The notes under the pieces were generated by a model. That model was not told the DNA's origin, ran no database searches, and was given only the letters and a program-made list of their open reading frames with translations. A DNA stretch of 64,000 bases. Origin: Diogma glabrata (taxonomy: Eukaryota > Arthropoda > Insecta > Diptera > Cylindrotomidae). Positions 47,895 through 59,085 of this stretch are shown here, piece after piece. The stretch's first letter is position 1. Each line of letters starts with the position of its first letter. Location of the stretch: positions 186,283,487-186,347,486 of the forward strand of contig OY856188.1 in NCBI GenBank assembly GCA_963693315.1, in the 5' to 3' direction. The position numbers and the translations under genes were made by a program.

Positions 47895-48870
47895 GTTCGG
47901 TCTGAAAGTATTGCATTCATGAGCCAAAAGTGAAATTCTTACCCCACTTTTTATGGCATTTCTCGACGTTTTGGACTTATATGCTTATAAATATAATTGA
48001 ACATGAAAATTTTTGAGTTTGTGATAGTTTTTGAAATATTTTTGGAATTTTGAAAAGTTTCAATTTTTGATTTTGTAAGAATTTATGGAATATTTTTAGA
48101 ATTTTGAAAAATTTTAAATTTTTGATTTTATTATAATTTTTATAATTTTGGAAAAATTTTCAATTTTTGATATTGTTATAATTTTTGCAATATTTTTAGA
48201 ATTTTGGAAAAAGTTTGAATTTTTGAATTTTAAAGAATTTTTAGAATATTATTAGAGTTTAGAAAAAGTTTAAATATTTGATTTTATTCTAATTTTTGAA
48301 AGATTTTTAGAATTTTGAAAAAAAAATTTTGTATTTTAATTTTATATATATTTTTAGAATTTTGAAAAAAGTTACAATTTTTGATTTTGAAAAAAGTTTT
48401 AATCTTTGATTTTGCAATAGTTTTTGGAATATTTTTGGAAATTTGTTTGAAAAAAGTTTGAATTTTTGATTTTATTTAATTTTTACAATATTTTTGGAAT
48501 TTTGAAAGAAATATGAATTTGTGATTTTGAAATATTTTCTTGAAACGCTAAATGGAGAGGTTTTTGAGTAGTTTGCTGATTGTATAATCTTTTCACTAAA
48601 TTATGTTCATTTATGATCAGTTATAATTTTCCGACAACGTATTGATGTTTCGTGTTAGTTTTGTAATACACATCTAAACAGAGATAAAAAATACTAAAGT
48701 ACATATATTTTTAACAAAAGTAACAAAAAGTTATGTTTGATATATGTACATCGCTGCCCAACACTAAAAACCATGTCCTCATAAAAGTTTTTGCCGAAAA
48801 CTATATCAAAATTATTAACCCAGACCGAAGTCTTGATATCTCAGAGCTGTGAGATTTTAGCTCCTCCGTA
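47895..48870 (+). repeat. ACTTCGGTCTG repeat family, copy B
   Basis: The same block order as 7745-11490: TTCGGTCTGAAAG, TTCTCGACGTTTTGGA, an AT-rich minisatellite, TTTCGTGTTAGTTTTGTAATA, GTTATGTTTGATATA, CAGACCGAAGTCTTG and the ATCTCAGAGCTGTGAGAT hairpin. It lacks the 138-bp array and the 2-kb insertion, so it serves as the empty-site reference. Confidence 0.7.
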
Positions 48871-49425
48871 TTTTTCCAATTAACTTATAAAATAAATAAA
48901 ACATATGAGTAAAACAAATTCTTTTAATTATTTTATTTTAAAATATGTATGTATACGCTTTTGGAAAAATTCAAAAGTGGTAAGCCTACAAACGATCGAA
49001 GGACCGGGGTTCGAAACTTAATGCGACCGTAAACAAAAACTAAAATCAAAACACAATATAATAACATAGCAATAACAATAATTACGTTAAAAAAGTGTAG
49101 ATATATAAAAAACATTGTAATATTTTTGTCACATTTTTTAATAGTTTCTCTAAGACTTCTAAAGATTGCTTAAAACAAGCTATTAGACGCACTTTACCGA
49201 AGCTATAACTTGTGAAACCATAAATTCTATTCAGCTCGCATAACTGCTTACAAAGGACCTTACCGAAGTTATTTCCGAAGTCTTTTACAAATTATAGCTT
49301 CGTTAAAGGTGGGGAAAGTTCTCCAAATGGTCTTTATCGAAACTGCTTAGAAATTTCAAAGAAACTATGAAGGTTTCGGTAAGACTGTTTAGTGTTTTAA
49401 AAGAAGTTAAAATGCTAGTTGGGAT

Positions 49426-50684
49426 GTTAATATGGAACATTATTCTTTACCAGTGAATGGAGAATGCTTTTGCGGGCCTGGCAGAGTTTTCGTGTTTTTG
49501 CGTATTGCATTTAACGGGTGCAAGTTGCCCTTAGTCAGCGTTCAAAATCAATTGTTACTATTAAGACAGATAAAGGCTTATTCTTATATCAAAGTCTGCC
49601 TTTTGGGCGTTTTATCAGCTCCTTCTTTGTTCAGTGTGAATTTGATCAAGTTTTTGGTAGAATTGGGGGAACACTTATTTAGATGATACATTTATTGGGG
49701 GAGAGGACGAGAAAGATATTAACGAAATTGTTCGTGTGGTTAAGATTTAATGAAAAAACCATTAAAATTAATGTAAGCAAGAGTAAATTTTTTCAATCTT
49801 TTTGTAGAGTATTTAGGGCACATTATTTCAAAGGAGGGAGTCCGAAGTCCAAGTCTAGACCGAAGAAAACGGAAACCATTAGACAAGCAAGGTAACCTAC
49901 AAGTGTAGTTGAACTACAATCGTTTTTGGGTGTAGTTAATTTTTATGGCAAATTTTTCCAAAATTCATCATTTGTATTTGATCGTAAAGAACAAAAGTTT
50001 ATATGGTCTGAGCAATATGAGAACACACCTGATTCAAACACCCATTGGTAGTATGCTGGAAGCCGCTGCAAGAAATTTTTAATAAAACAAGTGCCTTTCT
50101 TCAGTAACGGCTCAAGGAATTAATTGTTGTGCATTGTATTTTTCGTCATTTGATTACGTAATTAAATATCATAGAAGGTCACTAATTGGGAACGCTGATG
50201 AATGTCACGATTACCCTTAGAAGGTGGTGCTGGTTGGACTGCATTAGAGCTATATTAACTTTTAATTTATCAGCCTTAATTTACCGTTTAATATATCAAA
50301 TGAGATATCACTAACTCACAAAGAGATAGGCAATAAAACTCAAACCGATAATAAATTGAAAATACTTTATTTAATGCTAATGAATTGTTGGCCTACAGAT
50401 ATTCTTACATGTTTAGAAAAATTTTTAGTCTATGCCACTCCCTGTCTTGTAAGAATGATTGCATATACTACGGCGATAGAATAGTAATTCTAGTATCAGC
50501 TCAACGAAAAGTTTTAAAATTATTGCACGACTATCATACTGGAGTAGTTCAAATGAAAACTTTGGCTAGGGAAAATGTCTGGTGGAGTGGTATCGATAGT
50601 GATATGGATGAGTATGTAAAAGCCGTATCGTGCACAATACATCAGAGATGGCGAAAAAATTTCAGTGCTCAAGCACTTTTAGTC
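49426..50684 (+). pseudogene. Gypsy element, middle part: RT, RNase H, integrase zinc finger
   Basis: It restarts with EHYSLPVNGE (DHYPLP-type block), then a GLFLYQSLPFG-like block near 49578, the IISKEGV block near 49830 and SFLGVVNFYGKFF near 49918-49955, which are RT palm and thumb landmarks of Ty3/Gypsy. The integrase zinc-finger region is at about 50507-50665, with LLHDYHTGVVQMKTLARENVWW and a degraded second cysteine (CTIHQRW). Frames shift repeatedly. The YxDD box is not recognisable. Confidence 0.7.
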
Positions 50685-51280
50685 ACCAGGTCCTAGCCCC
50701 TTTTATTTGATGATTACCACATATTTTATACTTCGAACAGCGCCTGTCCTTGACGAGTCCGACAACTCTTGTATCTGCCATTTTCTTCGATTCGGCCGCT
50801 TTTTTGATCGCCAAATTCCAATAAATGCCGATTGCCCGGGATGTTGTAAGTTTACTACCACAATTTTGTTTTTTATTAATAGAGATGGGGGGGAGGGTGG
50901 TGAAAATTTGTTTTAGAAAACTAGGGTAGCTTTGTCCGACAAAAAATTGTCTTCTATTGTCGAGTCCGACATTAGCGAGTCGACCAAAATCTCAAATGTC
51001 GGACTCAAAAATTACAGACATTTTTCGTCGGACAAGGTATACCCTTGTTTTCTAAAACAAATTTCCACCCCCCATTAATAAAACAAAACAAAACAAACAA
51101 AACTGTAGTAGTAAATTTACAAGATCCCGGGCAATCGGCATTTTTCGAAGTTTGCCGAACGAAAAAGCGGTTGAATTGAGGGAAATGGCATTCAAAAGTT
51201 GTCGCACTCGTTAAGGACAGCCGCCTCAATAAGTATAAAATATGTGGTAATCATCAAATAAAAGGGGCGAGGGCCTGGTG
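50685..51280. mobile_element. 596-bp foldback inserted in the Gypsy integrase
   Basis: Two arms of about 275 bp are inverted: CACCAGGTCCTAGCCCC at left and GGGGCGAGGGCCTGGTG at right. Internal landmarks (GATTGCCCGGG, GAGTCCGACA, TTTTCTAAAACAAATTT) appear in both arms. The spacer is only about 40 bases. The Gypsy integrase zinc finger ends before it and the catalytic core starts after it. Frames inside are translated palindrome. Confidence 0.8.
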
Positions 51281-51767
51281 ACAATTCATATCCATTTGAA
51301 CATATTCATTTGGGTTTCTTTCATTACGGAAAAGATGACTTTCTGATTTCATGCGATAATTTTAGCAAATGGATTGATATCTACTTAATAAATGGGTATT
51401 CGGCTGGCAAGGTTAATTCAAATTTAAGAATTCAATTCAAAAACATTAAACATTCGTAATAGTTCAAACCTTTTAAATTTATGTAAAGGATAGAGAATTT
51501 TGAATTTAAACAATTAATAAACACGAAGCTAAATAGATTGAAGGAACAGTGGTAAAACGGTTATCAACATTTTGATATCAAATTTCTATACGAGGTTCAA
51601 TGCGAACGGTGCACAGAAACCAGTTGAAATTATTAGATAGACAAATTCAAATATTTTCCAACTGAGCCAATTTAAATTCTTAGTGAACAACCTACGAAAC
51701 GTCCTAGAAGCAAACGGCTTGGATCAGAAAGAACAAACTATTACTTCAAAAATTCAACCAACCTAAG
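51281..51767 (+). pseudogene. Gypsy element, 3' part: integrase core and C-terminus
   Basis: PFEHIHLGFF near 51293 is followed by FLISCDNFSKWIDI (first catalytic Asp region; the Asp usual in HIDFxGP is lost). After about 51420 the frame dissolves. VHRNQLKLLD near 51610-51640 resembles the C-terminal strand pair of Gypsy integrases. No LTR was recognised beyond it. Confidence 0.55.
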
Positions 51768-51783
51768 AATTTCTGCTCGGGTT

Positions 51784-54480
51784 GTTACATCCAATGTTAT
51801 GAAATATTCTTTTATGATATCACGCTAATGTTTACTCGAAGAAACGAGCCTTCATACTGCTCTATATTTGAGCTTAGATTATTGAGGAAGACGGTGCGTT
51901 ACATGATCAATATAAATATACCACGAGCTGGATAATTGATAATCCCTTTTAGTTTTGTTCCTACAAATACTTTTAAAAATGCGTCTTTATCCTCTTATTT
52001 TTTATGTGTCTATATTCTCATGAAATATTGGCCTATGTCATATTGATAAATTTTACATTCGTTAGACAGGTAGACCAAACATTCAGAGATATAAGGAACA
52101 TTTCTTAGCAGTTAATATTAAAAATATTGACAATTAGCATTAACCAAAATCTCTTTGCACTGCATAAAAGTTATGAATACAACATTTTGGGGGGAATTAA
52201 AATATTTGTTGTTTATAAATCAATTTAATCGAATAACGATAAAAGTCTAAAGGATTAGAATAGATAGATAATAGATATTGTACTAATTTTGACAGAAACA
52301 ATTGAAAATTGTTCACAATTAGAACAATCTGTTCCGAATATTCTATTCCGAATAAATTAACGAAAACATCACTTTTGTTGGGGATTTTTGAGATCAATTT
52401 GAGCTTTTGTTTTTTGGGTTCTTTTTATATTTTTAGACAAGTGAAATAAAAGACCTAAAAAGGGACAACACAGGAGATTTAAATTGTTTCTTACAATTAA
52501 TTGTTAAAAAAAATTGGCGACTGAGACTGAGACCACAGCTCTGGACTCTACTTACTTCAATGTCGTCCAAAAACTAATCAGTTCTTTGTTATACAAATCT
52601 TCATCTTTTGTGAGAGTATTATCAAAATTGAATAAATGACTGTTGTCAAACAAACATACAAAACATAGTGAAAAAATCACCTGTTGTAGCCCCAAAAGCC
52701 AATAAATTTTTTTTCACATTAATTGAAACCTTTTACCTACGTTTCATAAAAATCGATTTATAACTGAGGCCAATAGTAGGACTACGCTACGGGCCTAACG
52801 AAATTCAAACAAAAATTTTAACTTCAAGTTTGAATGCAGAAATATTGAAAACAGTACAACAAACCTTACCCGACAAACATAGTGTGCATTGCGCACGAGT
52901 ATATGCGCTTTTTTATTTTAATAATGTTTTTTTTTAAATATTCTAAAGTTTAGTCATACATATTTGTTTTAAATACAATAAATACAAAAATATTTGATGT
53001 ATGACTTTTGTGACTAGCATCTTCTGATACGTTATGAATCTTTTTAGACTAATGTTTTTGGTAACGTCATTACGACAAATGAAGATAGTCGTCGTATTTT
53101 TAAGTTATAATTTGAAAATGTATGTGTGTGACGATGCAATTTAAATAAAAAAAATTCAGAATCAAAAAATTTTAATATTTGACTTATATATAAAAATAAT
53201 ATTAGAGCCTAACAACCTTAAATACATATAAAAAATATACTAATTTTCCATAATTTTCTTAATATGTATTATAAAAAAATAAAAATAAATATCAGTAAAC
53301 CAACTTTCATGTTGACAAACAAAAAATATTAAAAAATTATAACAATTTTTCTTAATAACTAAAATTAATTATTCAAAGTGCTACTTTGTTTTTTGTGTTT
53401 GTTTTCATTAGCTTTACTAAAAAAGTTTGTTTCTCACATATTTTAGATGGAAACAAATTTAAATTCATCAATTTAATATTATGAAAACGAAACTATTATT
53501 TTATAAGCTTTTTTAGAAAGTGTAAACAATTTTAAATTCTATTGTATATTATTATTATCATTAAATAAATTTCGTTTTTTATTATTTGTAACAAAGCGGC
53601 TGGCATTTGTGTGCATAAATGTTTCAAGGTGTTTTACGACATGTGCACGGCATGGTGCACATCATGTGCTTGACATGTGTTATGCACAGCTTTGTGCATT
53701 GGAGTTTTATATAACGCACAATTAATTCACATTTCATGCAGTTTTTTCAAAATTGTTCTGACGGATTGTATCCCAAGTCTCAATAAGATTGAAAGCCGGG
53801 TGCGAGCATTGCTCTTGAAAGAAAAAAGAGTTTTTGGCAGAGATCCAATGGCAACATTTATAATGTAGTCTGTATATTTTTTCTAGCATATTTATAATCG
53901 AGGACATATTACACATTTTTGTCATTTTTATATGGAATAATGCCCTTAAATTGTAAATAATGAGAAGAGAAGTTTTGTATTGTAAGCACATAAAAAAACA
54001 AAAAATTGTGACAATCCCATAAAAATTTTAGACAGTTTTAAATTCGCTTATGTGATCTACAATATTTAATTAATTGCATAATCGAAGTTCATAATTTAAA
54101 ATAATGATCAAAGTACAAAAAAGGGATCAAATGTATAAAAAATATATGGAAATAGGCATGACGCGCTATTATTTAACTATATAACTTAAAATTAAAACAA
54201 TGAGTAAAGAAAGAAACGTACTAACATTTTACACAAATAATCTAATTACAATTGAAATAGTGTAATAAATTACTACATTCACCTTTGGCTACATATTATA
54301 GTAGTACACTGAAACACTGAATAAGATATACCTTATTTAAATTACTCTAAATTTCAATAGAATATTAAATTTTCGGTATAAGTGATTTAATTACTAGTTT
54401 TATTTATGATGTATTTTCTGTGAAATAATGTGATTAACCATTTTAGGTGAAATTATATAACTAAAAACTCTAAAATAAAT
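51784..54480. other. AT-rich stretch, no gene recognised
   Basis: A GTGCAC/CATGTG-rich patch at 53590-53710 is the only local feature. No domain-bearing frame or paired ends were found. Confidence 0.45.
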
Positions 54481-54900
54481 AAAAAATTTAAAAACGCACT
54501 TTTTAGAAAACGAACTAAAAAGCAAACAATAAATTTTTATTCGAGTATTAAAGTGTTACTTTATTTCTGTGATTTGCGGCCGTAAAGTGTCACTTTTTAA
54601 GCATATATTTTGTTGTCATAGTTACGTCAAAATAAGTAAAAAACATTTGTATTTGTTTAAATTCTATAAAAAATAGAAATTTTTATCAAAACTACCATTA
54701 AATTCAAAATTTCATAGCCCAATTAAAATTATTGTTATTATTTGTTGTCATAGTTGTATATTAATTTGGAAAAAATAAGAAATATTTTGTCAAAGGTTAC
54801 TTGTTCAACATATTTTCAAAATTTATGCAGATTTATAATTTTGAGTTAGAATAAACAATTTTTTTTAATATTTTGCTTGAGTCGAATAAAAAATAGTATA

Positions 54901-55017
54901 TGACGCACGGACGTAAGCTATTTTGGACTTAATGTGGGTGCAAATCTCGGCTAGCGCCTCGATTTGCAAACTCCATATACGTGCAAAATTTTTAGCTTTA
55001 CGTCCTTGCATCATAAT
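54901..55017. repeat. 117-bp hairpin
   Basis: ATGACGCACGGACGTAAGCT at left faces AGCTTTACGTCCTTGCATCAT at right, with GCAAATC/GATTTGC pairing further in and GGCTAGCGCC at the centre. It resembles a small MITE. Confidence 0.65.
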
Positions 55018-55027
55018 GTACTATTTA

Positions 55028-55511
55028 CATTGACACAATGTTATTGTTGCAAGGAAACAAACGATGTGTTCGTACAAGCGTTATATCTGTTATAATTATA
55101 TTTTCTTTCAAATTGCTAGAAGAAAATAAATATTTAAACGTTATTTAACACATCTTAGCACAGATGCAGACATTAAAGTTTTGACTATTATAGTATTTTT
55201 GATAGATAGATAGATAGATAGATTTGATTCCGTTCCCATTTGTTACATAAAATAAAAGTAGATATAATATAGCATATAATATAGATATGGCGCATATAAT
55301 ATAGAAAAAGAGCAAAATTATGCTAATATTAATCTCTAACAAGAGAGACTACCAAACTTTATTGCCTTTCTATACTGAATGCGCCCCCACTTTCATTTTA
55401 TGTAGCAAATGGGAACGGAAAACTGTTTATCTATGAAAACTACTAATAGTCAAAAGACATAACGCTTGTACGAACATATCGTTTGTTTCCTTGCAACATA
55501 ACATTGTGTCA
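55028..55511. repeat. Inner inverted repeat
   Basis: The blocks CATTGACACAATGTTATTG, AAACAAACGAT, GTACAAGCGTTAT, AGTTTTGACTATTA and CCGTTCCCATTTG on the left recur inverted on the right from 55395 to 55511, with a loop of about 140 bases. Confidence 0.7.
55203..55223 (+). repeat. (GATA)n microsatellite
   Basis: Five GATA units. The opposite arm of the inverted repeat has only a remnant (TTTATCTATG), so the run expanded after the repeat formed. Confidence 0.85.
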
Positions 55512-55732
55512 ATGCAAAATTTATTTTTTACTTTTTAGTTCGTTTTTTAAAAAGTGTGTTTTTTAAATTTTTTTATCTATTTTTTTTATCATCACAACTT
55601 CTGAGGATTATTATTGGTTCAGAACCGGGCATTATATTGTTTGGCTTTGGAATTACAGAATATCAAATCAACACCAGAACAACATTTTCTTAATATAAAT
55701 TAATTTCCAAACTAGTAGAACTATTTAAAACA

Positions 55733-56276
55733 GGGGCACTACTCCCGAACACATAAATGTCATCACAATATTGTAAATTCCCATAATATTGTGGATTTCG
55801 TATTATGTAACACCAATTTGGTGAAAATTCTACACAATAATGTGAATCTGACAAGAACAATATAGTTACTGTCAAAATCACAATTTTGTTTTATGTGTTG
55901 ACTTTTTTATACAAATTTCATCGATTGGCATAAAAATTAATTTACAACGCAAAATTAAGTTTTTAATTATATTAAATAATCATATTTTTATATAAATATC
56001 ATTAAAACATATTTATTTATTAAACATATTTTTATTTTATTTTGCATGTTTTAAGATTAAAAAAATTAGTTATCAAAAAAGTTGCTAACAACGACATCTG
56101 ATTGTTTTATGCCGAATTTAGCACCAAAAATCTGTTATAATTTTGTAACTAAGGTTTGTGTCTAAGGATAAACAAATTTGGGTTACAGAATACCATTTTT
56201 TTACAAAGTTGTTAAGCATTTTGGTGAAATTGACAATATTGTCGATTGACAAATATGTGTTTAGGAATAGGACCCC
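55733..56276 (-). mobile_element. GGGGCCC-ended MITE, uninterrupted copy
   Basis: It starts GGGGCACTACTCCCGAACAC and ends TGTGTTTAGGAATAGGACCCC. Reversed, it matches both ends of 37820-40641, including CAATATTGT blocks and GGTGTTACATAATACGAAA. 544 bp, no gene. Confidence 0.8.
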
Positions 56277-57060
56277 AAAATTAACCTAACAACCAAATAT
56301 TCTAAGCTGAAATATCTAAACATAATCAATAAAAATAAACAGTTTGTAATATATAAAACAATTTAGTTGACAATACAAAATTAATAAATAATAAACTAAG
56401 GGTTTTTAATTTCTTGCTAGTGTTCGGGCATACTACTTATGTCTTCATAAATTCTAGATCTCAAGTATTTTGTAGTCAAACAATATTATTTCACTAATTT
56501 CACTTGATCTTCTATAATAGAATTGTCTAAAACTGCATTGATTCCTCTTTTAAATATATTGGACAAACAGGAGAAATATTTAATAAGTGCGAATCAGCTA
56601 TCAGCTATTTTAAAACCAAGTTTATAGATTCAAAATATTTTAATTGTATTTTTTGTTTGTCAACAAGTTCCTCACCTGTATTAGTTTCAATTCACTAAAT
56701 TGTATGTTCAAATGGTGATCATTCTAAAGAGTTCTTACAATTTATCATTTAGTAGTCATATTGATGGACTATAAGTTAAGTAGAAAACCGATGTTTTGAT
56801 GGATTTTAATGCATAAAAACACTTTAACCTAGATGATAGTCAAACTTCGGGTCCTTTCCAGTCCAGAGTGCTAACCATTAGAGCACTCAACACACCGGTT
56901 AAATTTTAAAGCACAACTGATAGGTAACAAACTAGACATTTTAAAGTCATATGATATTAGAAAACCATTATATTTTATTACTTCACCACAATTTTAAATT
57001 GTGTAAAGTAATGCAATCTATCGTGAAAAAAAAAATCTTACATACCCCAAATTTCGTTTT
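56277..57060. other. No gene recognised
   Basis: AT-rich DNA. A GTCCAGAGTGCTAACCATTAGAGCAC-like patch at about 56861-56886 superficially resembles the variable-arm region of a tRNA, but no cloverleaf forms. Confidence 0.4.
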
Positions 57061-57099
57061 TTCTTTTATTTTAGACCATCCTCTATCTAAATAGCCTAT

Positions 57100-59085
57100 A
57101 AAAATTTTGGTGTACGTCTGTGTGTGAGTGGGTGGACTTTTTGCATAGGATCTTGATGAAACTTTGGCGAATGATACAAGTTTACTTGAAAATGGAAGAT
57201 CTGGATTCATTTCAAATTTGGACAAAATGGCGGGGGGTCTCCCGAGCACCTCTAAGTTTAAATCTTGAATAACTTCTAATCCCGGACTATGATCTTACTG
57301 AAACTTAGTATATAAAGTTTTAGTACTGCTTCCAATATTTCTGCATACCAACTTCCGGTTTGTCACTTCCAGTTAAAAAGTTTTTTTTCAGGTGTTTATC
57401 CCTACTGTAGCCTACAATTACCGATCGATTTTCATTAAACGTTAGTAAAAGCTTTCAAGTGACATGAAAAAGATTTTATCAGCTTTTGGAGTACATTGGA
57501 TAAAGGGTTTGGAGATCCACCATACAACAGGTGGTTTTTTTTAACAATGGTTTTATGTTTGCTGGGAGCATAAAACATTCGTTCGTGAATGAATTTTGAT
57601 GACACTTTGGAAAAAGATGCAAACATGTATGGCAAGGAACTGATCAGTTTTTAAGCGGTAGTGAACAAAATGGTGTGGGGTCCCTGGAGCACCTGTTTTT
57701 TTTAAAGCTCTATAACATCTGTACCTGATAATCGCATTGAATGAAACATGGTACATGAGTATTTAGTACGGGTCACAATAGTTCTGCATCCCAACTTCCG
57801 GTTTTTCACTTCCGGTAAAATTTTTTTTGTTGTACTTTTTTGAAGTTTTTTTCGTGTCTTTATGCACACTACAGCCTACAATAATGAAGTGATTATGATG
57901 AAACTTATGAAAATGGTTTCAATTAGTGTGAGAAGATAGTTATCATCTTTTGGGACACATTGATCAAAGTGGCGGGGGGTCTACCATACAAATGCTGACT
58001 TTTCACACTTTGTTTTTAAAGTTTGTTGGGAGCATACAGACTTCATTCGTAAATTTATTTGAATGACACTTTGAAAACAGATGGAGACTTAAATAACAAA
58101 GAACTGATTAGTTTTTGGACAATATTGAGATAAGTGGTGCAGGGCCTCCCGAACACCTGTTTACTGTGTCACCATTTTTCAATGTTTGTTGGGAGCACAC
58201 AGCATTCGTTCGTGAACGAATTTTGATGACACTTTGGACAAAGATGCAAAAATTTATGGCAAAGAACTGATTAGTTTTTGAGCGATAGTGAACAAAGTGG
58301 TGGGGGTGTCCCATACACCTGTTTTTTTGAAAGCTCAATAACATATGTACATGATAATCGAATTGGATGAATCTTGGTACATGAGCTTTTAGTACGGTTC
58401 ACAACAGTTCTGCATCCCAACTTCCGGTTTTTCACTTCCGTTCAACAATTTTTTTTGTAAATTTTCAATTTTTTTCAGTGTGTTTATGCACACTACAGCC
58501 TACAATAATGAAGTGATTATGATGAAACTTATGGAAAGGTTTCAATTAGTGTGAGAAGATAATTATCATCTTTTGGGACACATCGATCAAAGTGGCGGGG
58601 GGTCTACCATACAACTGCTGACTTTTCACACTTTGTTTTAAAGTTTGTTGGGAGCATACAGACTTCGTTCATTAATCAATTTTAATAACACTTTGAAAAA
58701 AGATAAAGACTTAAATGACAAAGAACTGATTAGTTTTTGGCCAATATTGGGATAAGTGGTGGGGGTCCTCCCGTACACCTGTTTGTTGTTTCAATGTTTG
58801 TTGGAAGCATACAACATTCGTTCGTTAAGTAGTGTTGATGACACATCGCAAAAAGATGCAAATATGTATGGCAAGGAACTGATTAGTTTTTTAGCGATAG
58901 TAAACAAAGTGGTAGGGGGTCCTCCGAGCACCTGTTATTTTGGAAGCTCAATAACATCTGTACCTGATAATCGAATTGGATGAATCTTGGTACATAAACA
59001 TTTAGTACGGTTCACAACAGTTCTGCATCCTAACTTCCGGTTTGTAACTTCCGGTTAAATTTTTTTGTTTACTTTTTCTCGTACA
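57100..59085 (-). repeat. Tandem array with a unit of about 610 bp
   Basis: The block AACATCTGTACCTGATAATCG...CAACTTCCGGTTTxTCACTTCCGG starts at about 57258, 57708, 58333 and 58945, so units are about 450, 625 and 612 bp. Each unit contains two related sub-blocks with GTTTGTTGGGAGCATA, GACACTTTG, AAAGATG and GAACTGATTAGTTTTTG. Reading frames on both strands are translated repeat. A stray inverted piece lies at 63335-63380. Confidence 0.8.

Larger units (their letters stand above)
46608..48988 (+). mobile_element. hAT DNA transposon, decayed
   Basis: The ends are TAGGCTTGCCAC and GTGGTAAGCCTA, inverted with one mismatch. An 8-bp duplication CAAACGAT flanks them (46600-46607 and 48989-48996), the hallmark length for hAT. 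A transposase C-terminus fragment lies at 46875-47125. A MITE (47127-47696) and copy B of the ACTTCGGTCTG repeat (47895-48870) lie inside. The length is 2381 bp including these. Confidence 0.8.
46572..49035 (+). repeat. tRNA-like SINE head split by a hAT element
   Basis: The left half (46575-46607) has an A-box-like TAGCCGATTGGATAGCG. The right half (48997-49035) has a B-box-like GGGGTTCGAAACT. The duplicated CAAACGAT joins them. Together they resemble a pol III promoter of tRNA type, but the anticodon arm does not fold well, so this is more likely a tRNA-derived SINE or pseudogene than a tRNA gene. Confidence 0.5.
45224..49425. mobile_element. CCCAACTAGCA inverted-repeat element with nested insertions
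   Basis: The termini are ATCCCAACTAGCA and its exact inverse TGCTAGTTGGGAT. If the element proper is CCC...GGG (45226-49423), AT flanks both sides. The Gypsy RT reads up to the left end and continues after the right end, so it is a true insertion. Subterminal regions carry AAGCTT/GAAGCTTTACCGAAAC-like repeats in both arms. It contains a foldback (45614-46480) and a SINE split by a hAT element (46608-48988). Without them it is under 1 kb and non-autonomous. Confidence 0.75.
43720..51781 (+). mobile_element. Composite block with CCCGAG inverted ends
   Basis: CCCGAGAAGAAATT at 43720-43733 pairs with AATTTCTGCTCGGG at 51768-51781 (13 of 14 bases), and TT flanks both sides (43718-43719 and 51782-51783). 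The left 200 bases hold several CCTGATNNGG-like subterminal repeats in both orientations, and a second CCCGAGCAGAAATC lies at 43914. The decayed Gypsy element lies inside. Either a DNA transposon captured it, or the ends belong to two separate copies of one small element. Confidence 0.4.
54481..55573. mobile_element. Inverted-repeat element with nested palindromes
   Basis: The outer arms of about 55 bp (54481-54536 and 55519-55573) contain TTTTTAGTTCGTTTT and its inverse. Inside are a hairpin at 54901-55017 and a larger inverted repeat (55028-55255 against 55395-55511). A short GATA run is in the left inner arm. No coding frame. Confidence 0.65.

Noticed and set aside
50707..51229. Protein frames in the region after the Gypsy zinc finger
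   Set aside because: Both strands show similar peptides because the region is a palindrome; they are not genes.
51783..51860. Gypsy 3' LTR starting TGTTACATCC
   Set aside because: I could not find a matching copy upstream of gag, so an LTR is unsupported.
57435..58344. Similar minus-strand proteins (SFQKNRCMGHPHHFVHYR type)
   Set aside because: They are parallel translations of the 610-bp tandem units and lack any recognisable domain.
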